A stretch of 55,997 nt of DNA from an uncultured Christensenellaceae bacterium (lineage in GTDB: Bacteria; Bacillota; Clostridia; Christensenellales; Borkfalkiaceae): NCBI GenBank assembly GCA_910588615.1, contig CAJUOI010000012.1, forward strand, positions 1 through 55,997, read 5' to 3'. Below, piece by piece: positions 42,789 through 51,564 of this stretch. The first letter of the stretch is position 1, and each line of letters opens with the position of its first letter. Made by a program: the position numbers and the translations under genes. The notes beneath the pieces were generated by a model, which worked only from the letters and a program-made list of their open reading frames with translations, had not been told where the DNA came from and searched no databases.

Positions 42789-43556
42789 TCAACGGTTTTC
42801 GTAAAAATTTTCGGCAAGTTTTAAAAATTCATGTTGTGGAATCGTCTGTTTTTCCGTTGAAAGCAAAACAACGTATTCCACGTTTTTTCCTGCGCGGAGC
42901 GGCGCGTTTACGACGTTTTGCGGAAAAAGTCCGACGTTCAGGCAGGATGCGTAGAAATTAACGAGAATTGGACGATGCTTGTTCACCGGCAGAATACCGC
43001 TTTTGCCGATAGCGCCTTTACCGCATTCGAACTGCGGTTTTAAAAGTAAAATCGCTTCTCCGCCTTCCGAAAGTAAATTTTTTACGGCGGGCAGTACGAG
43101 TTTGAGCGAGATGAAGCTTAAATCCGAGACGACGCCATCAAGGCGCTTTTCAAAATTTTCCTTGGAAAGATAGCGAGCATTCGTGCGTTCCATGACGCGA
43201 ACGCGCTCGTCCGTACGTATTTGCTCGGCAAGCTGATTTTCGCCGACGTCGACGCAATAGACATATCGGGCGCCGTGGCGTAAAAGGCAGTCGGTAAAGC
43301 CGCCCGTACTCGCGCCGAGGTCGGCAAAAACTTTCCCGGAAACGGAGCAGCCGAACATTTCGAGCCCCCGTTCGAGCTTGTCGCCCCCGCGCGAAACGAA
43401 GGTTGTTTCTTCTTTAAAGATAAACTCTTCGTCGCCCGTAACTTCACTGTCGGGCGCCAAGGGCTTGCCGTGGATACGGACTAAGCCGCGCAATAGCTTT
43501 TCTTTCGCTTTACTTCGCGAGCCGAATTTATCCGCAAAATACTTATCTGCGCGCAT
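42789..43556 (-). CDS. tlyA: TlyA-family rRNA 2'-O-methyltransferase
   Basis: 255 aa. An N-terminal S4 domain (RADKYFADKFGSRSKAKE) and an FtsJ-like methyltransferase with SAM motif FADLGASTGGFTDCLL, the KPQFECGKG segment and VDVGENQL. Family members methylate 16S/23S rRNA; some were first called haemolysins. ATG 43556 has AAGGA upstream inside the dxs 3' end, giving a 14-nt overlap. Confidence 0.92.
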   Translation of the reverse strand: MRADKYFADKFGSRSKAKEKLLRGLVRIHGKPLAPDSEVTGDEEFIFKEETTFVSRGGDKLERGLEMFGCSVSGKVFADLGASTGGFTDCLLRHGARYVYCVDVGENQLAEQIRTDERVRVMERTNARYLSKENFEKRLDGVVSDLSFISLKLVLPAVKNLLSEGGEAILLLKPQFECGKGAIGKSGILPVNKHRPILVNFYASCLNVGLFPQNVVNAPLRAGKNVEYVVLLSTEKQTIPQHEFLKLAENFYENR

Positions 43557-45252
43557 ACAGATCCTTAACAATGCGAATGAGATTTTCTTTGCTAAGACCG
43601 CGCTGCCGCATCAGTGAGGAAACGGTTCCGTGCGGGATAAACTCTTCGCCATAGCCGAGGGAATAAACCAGCCTTCCCGAATTGCGGTAAAAGCGCGATA
43701 TTGCATCTCCGAGTCCGCCGATCAAGGCGTTGTCCTCTAAGGTTATAACAAACTTTTCCTTGCGGGACGAAAGCAGATTTTCGTCGAGCGGTTTTAAGAA
43801 TCTGGCATTGACGAGCGTAAAATCAATTCCTTCCGAACATAACGATTTTCGTGCCTCTTCTCCAATGGAAATACATCTTTCTCCGGCTGCACACACAATT
43901 ATGTCAGACACAGTACTGTGTAAAATTTCAAATTTCAAAAATTCAAAGTCTGTTTCTTCTCCCTCCTCTCCATCGCGGGGATATCGGATGGCGAGCGGTT
44001 TTCCGAAAGACGCGCTTTCCCGTATTATGGTGCGGAACTCTGCAATATTTTTAGGGATTGCCACCGTCAGGTTTGGAATAAAGGAGAGATAAGATAAATC
44101 AAAAATACCTTGGTGGGTTTCCCCGTCCTCCCCCGTGATTCCCGCACGGTCGATGCAGAACGTTACGGGTAAATTTTGCCCGCAAATATCGTGGATAATT
44201 TCGTCGAACGCGCGTTGCAGGAAGGTGGAATATATCGCGTAGTACGGCTTCATGCCTTCCGTCGCCATTGCGGCGCACAATACGGAGGCGTGTTCCTCGC
44301 AGATGCCGACGTCAAATGCCCGATCGGGAAAGGTACGGAAAAAGCCTCTCAGCCCCAGACTGTCAGTCATTGCCGCCGTTACGGCAACGATTTTACCGTC
44401 ATTTTTGGCGAGACTCGTCAGCTCCTCACCGAGCGCGGACGAATATTCCGCCTTGGTGGACGGACGGGGGCTGACGCCGTGCGTTTCCTGCGGCGCGTTT
44501 TCCGAGAACGGCTGCCCCTGCCCCTTTTTCGTAACGACGTGCAACAGCACGCAGCGGTGTTTCAGTTCCTCTTTTGCCCGTTCGAGCGCGGGTAGAAGTT
44601 CTTCCAGATTGTTGCCGTTGATTTTTCCCGAATAGTTCAGACCGAATTGTTCGAATAGTCGGATTCCTTCCGGTGAAAACCCCTCTTTTAAGTCCGTTAA
44701 AATTTCGTGAGTTCCGCCTACCGTAGGCGAAATAGACATTCCGTTGTCATTAAGAACGATCAAGATGCGGCTATTTAAAATTTTGATGCTGTTGAGCGCC
44801 TCAAAGATAAGCCCATTGTTAAACGATCCGTCTCCGACGAGTGCGATAACATTGAAGTCCTCTTGTTTAATGTCCCGCGCTTTTGCGATGCCGAGCGCAG
44901 CGGAAATAGCCGTTCCCGCGTGCCCCGTGTCGAAACAGTCGTACGGGCTTTCGCTGCGTTTCGGAAAGCCCGAAATTCCGCCTTCGCTACGAAGCGTGGA
45001 AAAGCGTTCGGCGCGATCGGAAAGCAGTTTGTGAGTGTAGCACTGGTGCCCGACGTCAAATACGATTTTATCCTTCGGAAAATTGAATACACGGTGCAAT
45101 GCGACCGTCAGCTCTACCGTTCCGAGGTTGGAAGCAAGATGTCCGCCGCGCTTCGCGACGGTGTCTACGATCTCTTCGCGCAATTCTTTGCAAAGGTCTT
45201 TTAATTGAGAAAGGGAAGCATCTATCAACTCCCCGTGCAAAATTTTTCTCAT
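43543..45252 (-). CDS. dxs: 1-deoxy-D-xylulose-5-phosphate synthase
   Basis: First MEP-pathway enzyme (pyruvate plus glyceraldehyde-3-phosphate, TPP dependent). Seen: FDVGHQCYTHKLL, the TPP motif GDGSFNNGL...LNDNGMSIS, CEEHASVLCAAMA, DRAGITGEDGETHQG and IRYPRDGE. 569 aa, about 50 shorter than common Dxs; the loss is in the loop after ISPTVGG (about residues 185-205). ATG 45252 matches the family start; AAGGAG lies 14 nt upstream, farther than usual. The frame is open 37 codons further back, overlapping ispA. Works with ispA next door and ispH at 10 kb. Confidence 0.93.
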   Translation of the reverse strand: MRKILHGELIDASLSQLKDLCKELREEIVDTVAKRGGHLASNLGTVELTVALHRVFNFPKDKIVFDVGHQCYTHKLLSDRAERFSTLRSEGGISGFPKRSESPYDCFDTGHAGTAISAALGIAKARDIKQEDFNVIALVGDGSFNNGLIFEALNSIKILNSRILIVLNDNGMSISPTVGGTHEILTDLKEGFSPEGIRLFEQFGLNYSGKINGNNLEELLPALERAKEELKHRCVLLHVVTKKGQGQPFSENAPQETHGVSPRPSTKAEYSSALGEELTSLAKNDGKIVAVTAAMTDSLGLRGFFRTFPDRAFDVGICEEHASVLCAAMATEGMKPYYAIYSTFLQRAFDEIIHDICGQNLPVTFCIDRAGITGEDGETHQGIFDLSYLSFIPNLTVAIPKNIAEFRTIIRESASFGKPLAIRYPRDGEEGEETDFEFLKFEILHSTVSDIIVCAAGERCISIGEEARKSLCSEGIDFTLVNARFLKPLDENLLSSRKEKFVITLEDNALIGGLGDAISRFYRNSGRLVYSLGYGEEFIPHGTVSSLMRQRGLSKENLIRIVKDLYARR

Positions 45253-45275
45253 TTTAGTTTTGTTCGGCGCTCCTT

Positions 45276-46151
45276 TTAATGATTTCTGTTTCGAACCATG
45301 TCGATAAGCCCCGTAAGAAACGCGGTATCCGCCTCTTTCACCTCGTTTAAATAACTGTGGCACTTCTCGGCGTATTCATCCGCAAGTCTTTCGGATCGCT
45401 CCATGCCGAATACTTTGACGCAGGTGAGTTTGTCTTCTTCTTCGTCTTTTCCGAGTGTTTTTCCCATTGCCTTTTTTTCGCCCTTTACGTCGAGGATGTC
45501 ATCCGTAAGCTGGAAGAGTGTGCCGAGCGAATCGCCGAACGCGCGCATCGGCGCAACGTCCTTTTCCGCGAGAATCGTTCCCATTACAACGGGTGCGGCG
45601 ATTAGTTTTCCCGTTTTATTGCGGTAAATATATTTAAGCTCTTCCCTTCCGCCCGTCTTGCCTGTATACAATAAGTCGGCGGACTGTCCGGAAATCATGC
45701 CTTCCGCGCCGGCGGCTTGGCTCAGCTCCCGTGCTGCGGCGAGATATTTTTCTCCTCGGCCGCAGACGGAAAGCAACAAATCGAATGCGTACGATAACAG
45801 CGCGTCCCCCGCAAGAATGGCGTTTGCTTCGCCGAATGCCTTATGGCTCGACGCCTGCCCGCGTCTGAAATCGTCGTTGTCGATCGCAGGTAAATCGTCG
45901 TGAATCAGAGAATAAGTATGCACGGATTCAATGGCGACGGCGAGCGTCAGTTCTGCGCGGTAATCCTGTTTGTAGGCGTCGAGTGTACTTAAAAAAAGAA
46001 CGGGACGCACACGTTTTCCCCCCAAAAGGAGAGAATACCGCATACTTTCGGTCAGCACGGCGGGACGGAAATCCATTTGCGCACAGTGTTCCGAAAGCGC
46101 CCGCACAAATGCTTTTTGATATTCGTTATACTTTTGTGTAAAAAAATTCAC
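45276..46151 (-). CDS. ispA: Farnesyl/geranylgeranyl diphosphate synthase
   Basis: 291-aa prenyltransferase with both Asp-rich motifs: HDDLPAIDNDD (first, with the two-residue insertion typical of bacterial FPP synthases) and LTDDILDVKG (second), plus GGKRVRPVL. Start is GTG 46151 with GGAG 8 nt upstream, overlapping the folD stop by a few bases. Supplies polyprenyl precursors with dxs. Confidence 0.93.
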   Translation of the reverse strand: MNFFTQKYNEYQKAFVRALSEHCAQMDFRPAVLTESMRYSLLLGGKRVRPVLFLSTLDAYKQDYRAELTLAVAIESVHTYSLIHDDLPAIDNDDFRRGQASSHKAFGEANAILAGDALLSYAFDLLLSVCGRGEKYLAAARELSQAAGAEGMISGQSADLLYTGKTGGREELKYIYRNKTGKLIAAPVVMGTILAEKDVAPMRAFGDSLGTLFQLTDDILDVKGEKKAMGKTLGKDEEEDKLTCVKVFGMERSERLADEYAEKCHSYLNEVKEADTAFLTGLIDMVRNRNH

Positions 46152-46981
46152 TTTTTTCGCTCCGCCGCCTCTACCGTATTGCGCAACAACATGGCTATTG
46201 TCATCGGACCTACACCGCCCGGAACAGGCGTCAAATAAGCTGCCTTTTCTTTTACCGCCTCGAAATCGACGTCGCCGCAGATCTTACCGTCTGCATCACG
46301 ATTGATTCCAACGTCTACGACGATTGCCCCTTCCGACACCATGTCTGCCGTCAGAAAGTTGGGTTTTCCAATCGCAACGATTATAATTTCTGCTCGCAGA
46401 CATTCTTCCGTCAGATTTTTTGTTTTGGAATGGCAGATCGTTACGGTCGCGTCTGCGTTTAACAGCAGTGCCGCCATCGGACGTCCTACGATTTTGCTAC
46501 GTCCGAGCACAACGGTGCGTTTGCCTGCGACGCAGATGCCGGCGCGCGCCAAAAGCTCCATAACGCCCGCCGGCGTGCAGGCGGAAATCCCCCGTTCTCC
46601 GAGAGCCACTCTGCCGGCATTTTCGTAACAGAATCCGTCGGCATCCTTTTCCGGCGGTATGATTCCGAGGATCCTTTCTTCATTCAGTCCCGCGGGAAGC
46701 GGAAGTTGCACAAGGATCGAGTCGATCGCGTTGTCTTTGCAAAGCGCGTCAACCGCACTTTCGGCTTCCTCCTGTGTTGCCGTTTCGGGCAACGTTACAA
46801 GGACGGAGCCGATTCCTGTTTCCTCGCACGCCTTTCGCTTGTTGCGCACGTAGATTGCGGATGCGGGATCGTTTCCGACGAGCACGACGGCAAGCTTCGG
46901 CTGAAATCCGAGCCGCGAGACTCTTTCCTTGAGTTCTGCACGGATTTTCGCTGCAGTCTTTTTTCCGTCTAAAATAGTCAT
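46148..46981 (-). CDS. folD: Bifunctional methylenetetrahydrofolate dehydrogenase/cyclohydrolase
   Basis: 277 aa. Interconverts methylene-, methenyl- and formyl-THF. Signatures: VGNDPASAIYVRNKRKACEE with the catalytic Lys, VLGRSKIVGRPMAALLL (NADP loop) and PGGVGPMTIAMLL. The ATG overlaps the nusB stop (ATGA), with GGAGGG about 11 nt upstream. The xseA and xseB genes that often follow folD before ispA are not present here. Confidence 0.95.
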   Translation of the reverse strand: MTILDGKKTAAKIRAELKERVSRLGFQPKLAVVLVGNDPASAIYVRNKRKACEETGIGSVLVTLPETATQEEAESAVDALCKDNAIDSILVQLPLPAGLNEERILGIIPPEKDADGFCYENAGRVALGERGISACTPAGVMELLARAGICVAGKRTVVLGRSKIVGRPMAALLLNADATVTICHSKTKNLTEECLRAEIIIVAIGKPNFLTADMVSEGAIVVDVGINRDADGKICGDVDFEAVKEKAAYLTPVPGGVGPMTIAMLLRNTVEAAERKK

Positions 46982-47400
46982 GAATTGATGAACCCTCCGA
47001 GTACGCCGTTTACGAACCCCGCCGAATTTTCGGTGGAATATTTGCGTGCGAGCGCTGCCGCTTCACTGACGGAAACGACGGGCGGCACGTCCTGGCAGTA
47101 GAGAATCTCAGCGAGCGCAACCAACATTATCGCCTTATCGATTTTGTAAATTCTGTGTTCGGAAAACCGTTCGATTTTCTCCGTTAAAAGCGCGTTCAGC
47201 TCCTCGCGGTGTTTTCCGACAAGAGCAACGAGTCTTTCGGCAAACGCCATATCTTCTTCGCCGAGCGTCAGTTTTTCGTTCTTATCGTTCTTCGTGTAAG
47301 TTCCGCCGTAAACGGAACGCTTAAAGGCGGCGGTTGCGTCCCCCGAGAACTGTTCGGAATATATGATTTTAAAGGCGGCTTCCCGCGCGTCGCTTCTCAT
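46978..47400 (-). CDS. nusB: Transcription antitermination factor NusB
   Basis: 140-aa all-helical RNA-binding protein for rRNA antitermination with S10. Seen: AREAAFKIIYSEQFSGD at the start, ALAEILYCQDVPPVVSVSEA, and ALARKYSTENSAGFVNGVLG at the end. GAGGTAAACCG before the ATG. Conserved neighbours: an Asp23-type gene upstream and folD downstream. Confidence 0.94.
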   Translation of the reverse strand: MRSDAREAAFKIIYSEQFSGDATAAFKRSVYGGTYTKNDKNEKLTLGEEDMAFAERLVALVGKHREELNALLTEKIERFSEHRIYKIDKAIMLVALAEILYCQDVPPVVSVSEAAALARKYSTENSAGFVNGVLGGFINS

Positions 47401-47414
47401 CGGTTTACCTCATT

Positions 47415-47452
47415 ACGACAAATTCCCCCTCCGCAAGGGAAAGGGAAGTCGT
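47415..47452. repeat. Palindromic (REP-like) element between asp23-like gene and nusB
   Basis: An imperfect hairpin: ACGAC (47415-47419) with GTCGT (47448-47452), then TTCCC with GGGAA and CCCT with AGGG inside. It fills almost the whole 52-nt spacer. No T-run follows on the minus strand, so it is not a normal terminator. The composition resembles dispersed palindromic repeats, but copies elsewhere cannot be checked here. Confidence 0.5.
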
Positions 47453-47866
47453 TCAGTTGTTTTTCAAATCGTCGCCCGCAGGTTCTCCCGCAGAGGTTGC
47501 GTCTTCCGAGTTTGCTTCAGGATTAGCCTCAACCGTCTGCGCGAGATGCGGAGGAAATACGACGCCCTGCACGTGCACGTCGACCTTCGCAATTTTGTAT
47601 TTCGTCATGGATTCAACCATCTGTTTTATCGTCTGTTGGATGCGGTATGCGATTTCGGGGACGCTGTATCCGTAATGTGCGATAACGGAAACGTCTACGA
47701 AAATGCCTTCCTTTTCAAAACTCAGTTTAATACCTTTGCTTTTGGAGGGAATAAGCTCGATGCCCTCCGTCTCCCGAAGGCTTAAAACCACGATGCCGCT
47801 TACGATGTCTGCGTTATAGGTAATTTTCCCTTTTTGTCCGCCAGGATTGTATTTAATGCTTGCCAT
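47453..47866 (-). CDS. Asp23/Gls24 family protein (YqhY-like)
   Basis: 137 aa. A Gls24 domain with the N-terminal KITYNADIVSGIVVLSLRET and, later, VDVSVIAHYGYSVPEIAYRIQQ, followed by an acidic Glu/Ala-rich tail. Members are linked to envelope stress or to fatty acid (acc) regulation; YqhY sits just before nusB in Bacillus too. ATG 47866 has AAGGAG 7 nt upstream; the frame is open 12 codons further back. Confidence 0.88.
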   Translation of the reverse strand: MASIKYNPGGQKGKITYNADIVSGIVVLSLRETEGIELIPSKSKGIKLSFEKEGIFVDVSVIAHYGYSVPEIAYRIQQTIKQMVESMTKYKIAKVDVHVQGVVFPPHLAQTVEANPEANSEDATSAGEPAGDDLKNN

Positions 47867-47888
47867 AATGCGACTCCTTATTAGTCCT

Positions 47889-47894
47889 ATTATA
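47889..47894 (-). promoter_or_regulatory. Extended -10 promoter upstream of the asp23-like gene
   Basis: TATAAT preceded by TGC (extended -10) on the minus strand, about 22 nt before the ATG. The -35 region is poor. It separates this housekeeping unit from the spoIIIA operon. Confidence 0.5.
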
Positions 47895-47927
47895 GCACAC
47901 ATTTCGGGAATTTACTACTGTTTTTTC

Positions 47928-48416
47928 TCAACTTTCTGCATAAACGGGCATAATTATGATGTTCCCGTCCCGAATTTGCTGTTCTACTTCGAGAGCATAG
48001 AAGATTTTTACCGTCATATCTTCGGTGAGTTCGTTGGAATTGATAAATACGTTGATGTTGTCCGAGCTGTTTCCGATCGATACGGCAACGTCCGAAAAAC
48101 CAAGCGTCTTGATAATGGATTCCATAACGAGTTCGTCTTCCATGATAGAAACCATTTTCTGTTTCTCTTCTACTGCCTGACGGTATTCCTCCGTGTCCGT
48201 TGCGTACGCGGAAATGATGCTGTCGAGCTGGACAAATTCTTCGTTTCTCGTTGTGCTGCGGTTGGTACGGAAGGAAGTGAAATAATTCACGGGCTGTACG
48301 CCGCTTCCGTTTGCGGCCGCCGAGCGCGTTCCGGCGAGGACGAAGTTGAATACGGCGGTAACCGCAAGCAACAGTACGAGGGTAGACATGAGTGCAATCT
48401 TCTTGGTGTTGGACAT
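47928..48416 (-). CDS. spoIIIAH: Stage III sporulation protein AH
   Basis: 162 aa. One N-terminal membrane helix (about 8-28), then an extracellular YscJ/FliF-like ring-building domain (EDELVMESIIKTLGFSDVAV). It forms the mother-cell half of the SpoIIIAH-SpoIIQ channel. Last gene of spoIIIA. Confidence 0.92.
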   Translation of the reverse strand: MSNTKKIALMSTLVLLLAVTAVFNFVLAGTRSAAANGSGVQPVNYFTSFRTNRSTTRNEEFVQLDSIISAYATDTEEYRQAVEEKQKMVSIMEDELVMESIIKTLGFSDVAVSIGNSSDNINVFINSNELTEDMTVKIFYALEVEQQIRDGNIIIMPVYAES

Positions 48417-48443
48417 AACGAAAATCTCCTTACATTTTATTTT

Positions 48444-48803
48444 TTATTTTTCAGCGGGATAAACCCGAATGTTTTCTTTTTTCAGTCCGAGCGCGCCCGA
48501 GGCGGCGTCAATGACGCGAATTCTAGTCAGAATGCTGTCCGCCCCCGAAAACACGATGACTGCGCTTACCGCCACGCCCTCCTCTTCGCCGATCATTACG
48601 GTAGCGTCGCTTACGCCGTCGATTCGCGAAAGAATGTTTGAAAGCCGTTCTTCTTGCTCCGTCGGAACATAAGCGCCTGTTTTTTTCTTCGCGGGGAAGA
48701 ACACTTTGTACACGGCAAAGAGAAGTATGAGTGCAGCGAGTAATACGAGCACGGTTTTCGTCGTTTTGTTCGAAAAGAATTTTTTAACACTTTCCTTTTT
48801 CAA
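48444..48803 (-). CDS. spoIIIAG: Stage III sporulation protein AG
   Basis: 119 aa, shorter than the Bacillus protein (about 229). A membrane helix at about 15-35, then a ring-building motif-type domain (SRIDGVSDATVMIGEEEG, then GALGLKKENIRVYP). TTG start at 48803 with AAGGTGG 7 nt upstream, overlapping the spoIIIAF stop. The shortening is mainly in the segment after the helix. Confidence 0.88.
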   Translation of the reverse strand: MKKESVKKFFSNKTTKTVLVLLAALILLFAVYKVFFPAKKKTGAYVPTEQEERLSNILSRIDGVSDATVMIGEEEGVAVSAVIVFSGADSILTRIRVIDAASGALGLKKENIRVYPAEK

Positions 48804-49261
48804 CTGATTTCCACCTTGCAGCGGTAGCGCGTTGCTAGCCTGCTCTCGATTTCGTCTATCATATTTTTATGCCCGTCTTGTCCGATTATTCCGAAATCCG
48901 TAATTTTTACGGTAATCTTTTCGCTCGGAAACCCCGCCGTTTTTCCGCGTTCGACCTCAACCTCTGCGGTTACCGAAAATTCGTCGTTTAACGCCTTTTT
49001 GATTCCCTCTTCGTCCCGCTCCGAAAGAATTCTCGCGCAGGAAACGAGATAGCGTTCGTCTGCTGCAATGTTTGCGGACGAGAAGGCGAGTTCGCCTTTT
49101 TGTTTCATAAAAAGCGTCGCAAAGGGAGCGATCATTACGGTTAAGGTTAACAGTTTTCCCATGCCCTGGATAAATTTCCCCATTTTACCGTTGGGAACAA
49201 CGATTGAGATGATTGCGGTCAGCAGTACGACGCCGGCGATACTTAAGATATATGTTTTCAT
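48800..49261 (-). CDS. spoIIIAF: Stage III sporulation protein AF
   Basis: 153 aa. Two N-terminal hydrophobic helices (about 5-22 and 34-50: IQGMGKLLTLTVMIAPFATL) and a C-terminal soluble alpha/beta domain. Part of the feeding-tube apparatus between mother cell and forespore. ATG 49261 directly follows the spoIIIAE stop. Confidence 0.9.
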   Translation of the reverse strand: MKTYILSIAGVVLLTAIISIVVPNGKMGKFIQGMGKLLTLTVMIAPFATLFMKQKGELAFSSANIAADERYLVSCARILSERDEEGIKKALNDEFSVTAEVEVERGKTAGFPSEKITVKITDFGIIGQDGHKNMIDEIESRLATRYRCKVEIS

Positions 49262-50500
49262 CTATACGATAACCCCCGTTGAAAAGATAAATAGCAATAA
49301 CGTTAAAAAGTACAGGAACGCAACGCATAAAATTCCTGCCAGAAAATAGCCGACGTCTCCTGCGAGTCTGGACAAAAAACCTGATATTTTTCCGCCCGCC
49401 GGCTCTGTTGCTGCCGCGGAGAGACGCAGGAAAAGCTGGAAGATGGCAAACAGCAGCACAGGTCGCAGAGCGGCGCCAAACAGCAGGAGTAATGAAAAAG
49501 ATCCGACGGCATTTTTAATGAGCACGCTTCCCGCAATTACGATTTCCACTCCGCCCGAAAGAAAGCCTCCCACGATGGGAACGGAGCCCGAAATAACGTA
49601 TTTGGCGGCACGGAGGCTCATACCGTCGTATTGAGCGCTCGTAATACCTTGCACTGTTAAAAACAGACTGAAAAGTCCCAGCGTTAGTCCGATAAGCCAT
49701 TTGCTGATGCTCTTGAAAAAGTTGCCCAACTTTTCCGTACGGACGTCAACGGACAGATTTCCCAGAAACGCCAGAACGATCACGACGACGGCGGCGGGCA
49801 TGACGACGGCAGTAAACAGATTGGTAACCGCTCCGCTGAAAAAAGCAACGGCAGGACGGTAAACCGTCGCCGACACAGTCCCCCCGCTTGCCGCCATCAG
49901 CGTAAGCAAAATTGGGTAAATAATTTCCATTTGCTTCTTCATTTCGGTTACGGCGCCAAAACCGCTTTGCAGAACGTCCAACAGGCAGGCGAGTGTAACC
50001 GCTCCGACCGAAATGTAGCCAACGAACCCAATCATGTCAGACAGAGTACTATGCAAAAATCCATTTTTTGCAGAATTTAAAATTCCACATAGCAGTGCAA
50101 CGGCTAAAATGACTGCAAAAGCGGGCAGCATCGTCTGTGCTTCTTCCAGTACAAAATGAAATACTGATTCAGCCAAAGAGGAATAGTCGAGCGCATAATC
50201 GCCTGTAATCAAGCTTAAAAGTTTTTCTTTGACGGAAGTTCCTTGGAATGTTGCAAGCGTATCAAGATACTTTTGCAACTCCTTTGTATCGAGTTCGGCA
50301 AGGAGTTCCTCTATACTTTTTTCCAGTTCGGCTAATGCCGCGTCCTCCTCCTTGGTTTCGGCAAATACGACGCTTTTTGCGGGCAGAAAAAAGAAAAGAA
50401 TACACAAAACGGAAAAAATCAAAATAATGCATTTTATTTTTTTTCGCGCAAAGCGTTTCCCCTCCCATCTTGCGCGGTCGTTCAACGTTTTGAGAATCAT
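49262..50500 (-). CDS. spoIIIAE: Stage III sporulation protein AE
   Basis: 412 aa. A signal-like N-terminus (about 25-48), a soluble helical stretch, then six or more membrane helices. The conserved SGFGAVTEMKKQMEIIYPILLTLMAASGG region and PIVGGFLSGGVE are recognisable (given in part). The largest membrane component of the SpoIIIA complex. GGAG ends 6 nt before ATG 50500, within the spoIIIAD end. Confidence 0.92.
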   Translation of the reverse strand: MILKTLNDRARWEGKRFARKKIKCIILIFSVLCILFFFLPAKSVVFAETKEEDAALAELEKSIEELLAELDTKELQKYLDTLATFQGTSVKEKLLSLITGDYALDYSSLAESVFHFVLEEAQTMLPAFAVILAVALLCGILNSAKNGFLHSTLSDMIGFVGYISVGAVTLACLLDVLQSGFGAVTEMKKQMEIIYPILLTLMAASGGTVSATVYRPAVAFFSGAVTNLFTAVVMPAAVVVIVLAFLGNLSVDVRTEKLGNFFKSISKWLIGLTLGLFSLFLTVQGITSAQYDGMSLRAAKYVISGSVPIVGGFLSGGVEIVIAGSVLIKNAVGSFSLLLLFGAALRPVLLFAIFQLFLRLSAAATEPAGGKISGFLSRLAGDVGYFLAGILCVAFLYFLTLLLFIFSTGVIV

Positions 50501-50889
50501 ACGAGCTCCAATAGGCGGACGACTAAGGAAAGTACGCTCTCCAGAATAGGAACGGCAAGCACGAGGATGATGATTTTTCCGACAAACACCAGCTTGTCTC
50601 CCAGCGAATTCTGCCCGAAATCGTTCAATATTCCCGCACTGAATTCCACGAGGTAGCCGATTCCCACCATTTTTAATAAAATTTTGACGAGCGAAGATTC
50701 GATGCCCGTCGCGTCGGCGATTTTTTGGAATATCGTCAGACTGCCTTCAAAAATTTCAAAGGCAAAGAGCAGGAGGATAATGCTGCCTGCAACGGTAACC
50801 GCAAGTGCGATTTCCGGCTTTGTTCCCTTTAACAGGAGCGCGGCAACGGCAGTAACGAGTGCGATGCCGACGAGTTGAAATATTTGCAC
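50497..50889 (-). CDS. spoIIIAD: Stage III sporulation protein AD
   Basis: 130 aa with four membrane helices, beginning MQIFQLVGIALVTAVAALLL. The middle carries KILLKMVGIGYLVEFSAGI, typical of SpoIIIAD. GTG start at 50889, one base after spoIIIAC. Resembles small export-gate subunits. Confidence 0.92.
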   Translation of the reverse strand: MQIFQLVGIALVTAVAALLLKGTKPEIALAVTVAGSIILLLFAFEIFEGSLTIFQKIADATGIESSLVKILLKMVGIGYLVEFSAGILNDFGQNSLGDKLVFVGKIIILVLAVPILESVLSLVVRLLELV

Positions 50890-50890
50890 G

Positions 50891-51088
50891 TCAGTACACT
50901 CCGAAAATTTCCTTTACTGTTTGGAACAGGTCGCCGATCATCGTTACGGCAACAGTGAGTGCGATTACGAGCCCGACGATGGACACAACGGTTGCAACGT
51001 CGTCGCGGTCGGATTTTTTTAATACCTGACAGACGACGGTAATGATAATTCCGATCGCAGCCAATTTAAAAAGAATAGAGATATCCAT
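50891..51088 (-). CDS. spoIIIAC: Stage III sporulation protein AC
   Basis: 65-aa protein made of two membrane helices joined by the polar KKSDRDDVAT turn, the standard SpoIIIAC form. Likely packs with SpoIIIAD in the membrane. ATG 51088 is 11 nt after spoIIIAB. Confidence 0.92.
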   Translation of the reverse strand: MDISILFKLAAIGIIITVVCQVLKKSDRDDVATVVSIVGLVIALTVAVTMIGDLFQTVKEIFGVY

Positions 51089-51099
51089 TGCTTCTCCGT

Positions 51100-51564
51100 T
51101 TATAGGATAAGAATTACGATAGCGAGCCCCAGAAGCAAACCAAGCTTTAAGTATAGTTCGCTTCTCGCCTTAGCCTGTTTTTCGCTGTCCGTCCTTTTTT
51201 CTTCGAGCTTCGCTTTTTGTGCGGCGAAGAAATTTTTCTGTGAGGCAGAATCCCCCTTTCCCAGCATTTGAAAGTAGTCGGCAACCGTCTTTTTTTCTTC
51301 CTTTGAAAGGTAAGAGTATTTGATTTCGCCTTCTCTCTTTTCCGCCGCCTCGATTGTTTTTCCGAAGTCGCCGGTATATTCGAATTCCTTTAAAAAAGAG
51401 GAAAGCGGTTTGCGGGTAAAGGTCAGTTCGTTGAGATAGCGCTCGTTAAACGCACAGAATTGAGTATAAAATTTTTTTCTTGCACGGTATTTTCCGGAAA
51501 TCAGATAGCCGAGACCCGTGAAGAACGCGATAACCGCAATGCAAATGAGTATTTTAAGCCACAT
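51100..51564 (-). CDS. spoIIIAB: Stage III sporulation protein AB
   Basis: 154 aa. An N-terminal membrane helix (about 3-20), a long helical cytoplasmic part with the family segment DYFQMLGKGDSASQKNFFAA, and a C-terminal helix (LGLLLGLAIVILIL). Related in plan to GspF/T2SS membrane proteins. Overlaps spoIIIAA by 11 nt. Confidence 0.9.
   Translation of the reverse strand: MWLKILICIAVIAFFTGLGYLISGKYRARKKFYTQFCAFNERYLNELTFTRKPLSSFLKEFEYTGDFGKTIEAAEKREGEIKYSYLSKEEKKTVADYFQMLGKGDSASQKNFFAAQKAKLEEKRTDSEKQAKARSELYLKLGLLLGLAIVILIL

Noticed and set aside
47847..48641. Plus-strand 264-codon open frame over spoIIIAH/AG
   Set aside because: Shadow of two conserved sporulation genes; composition is that of an antisense frame.
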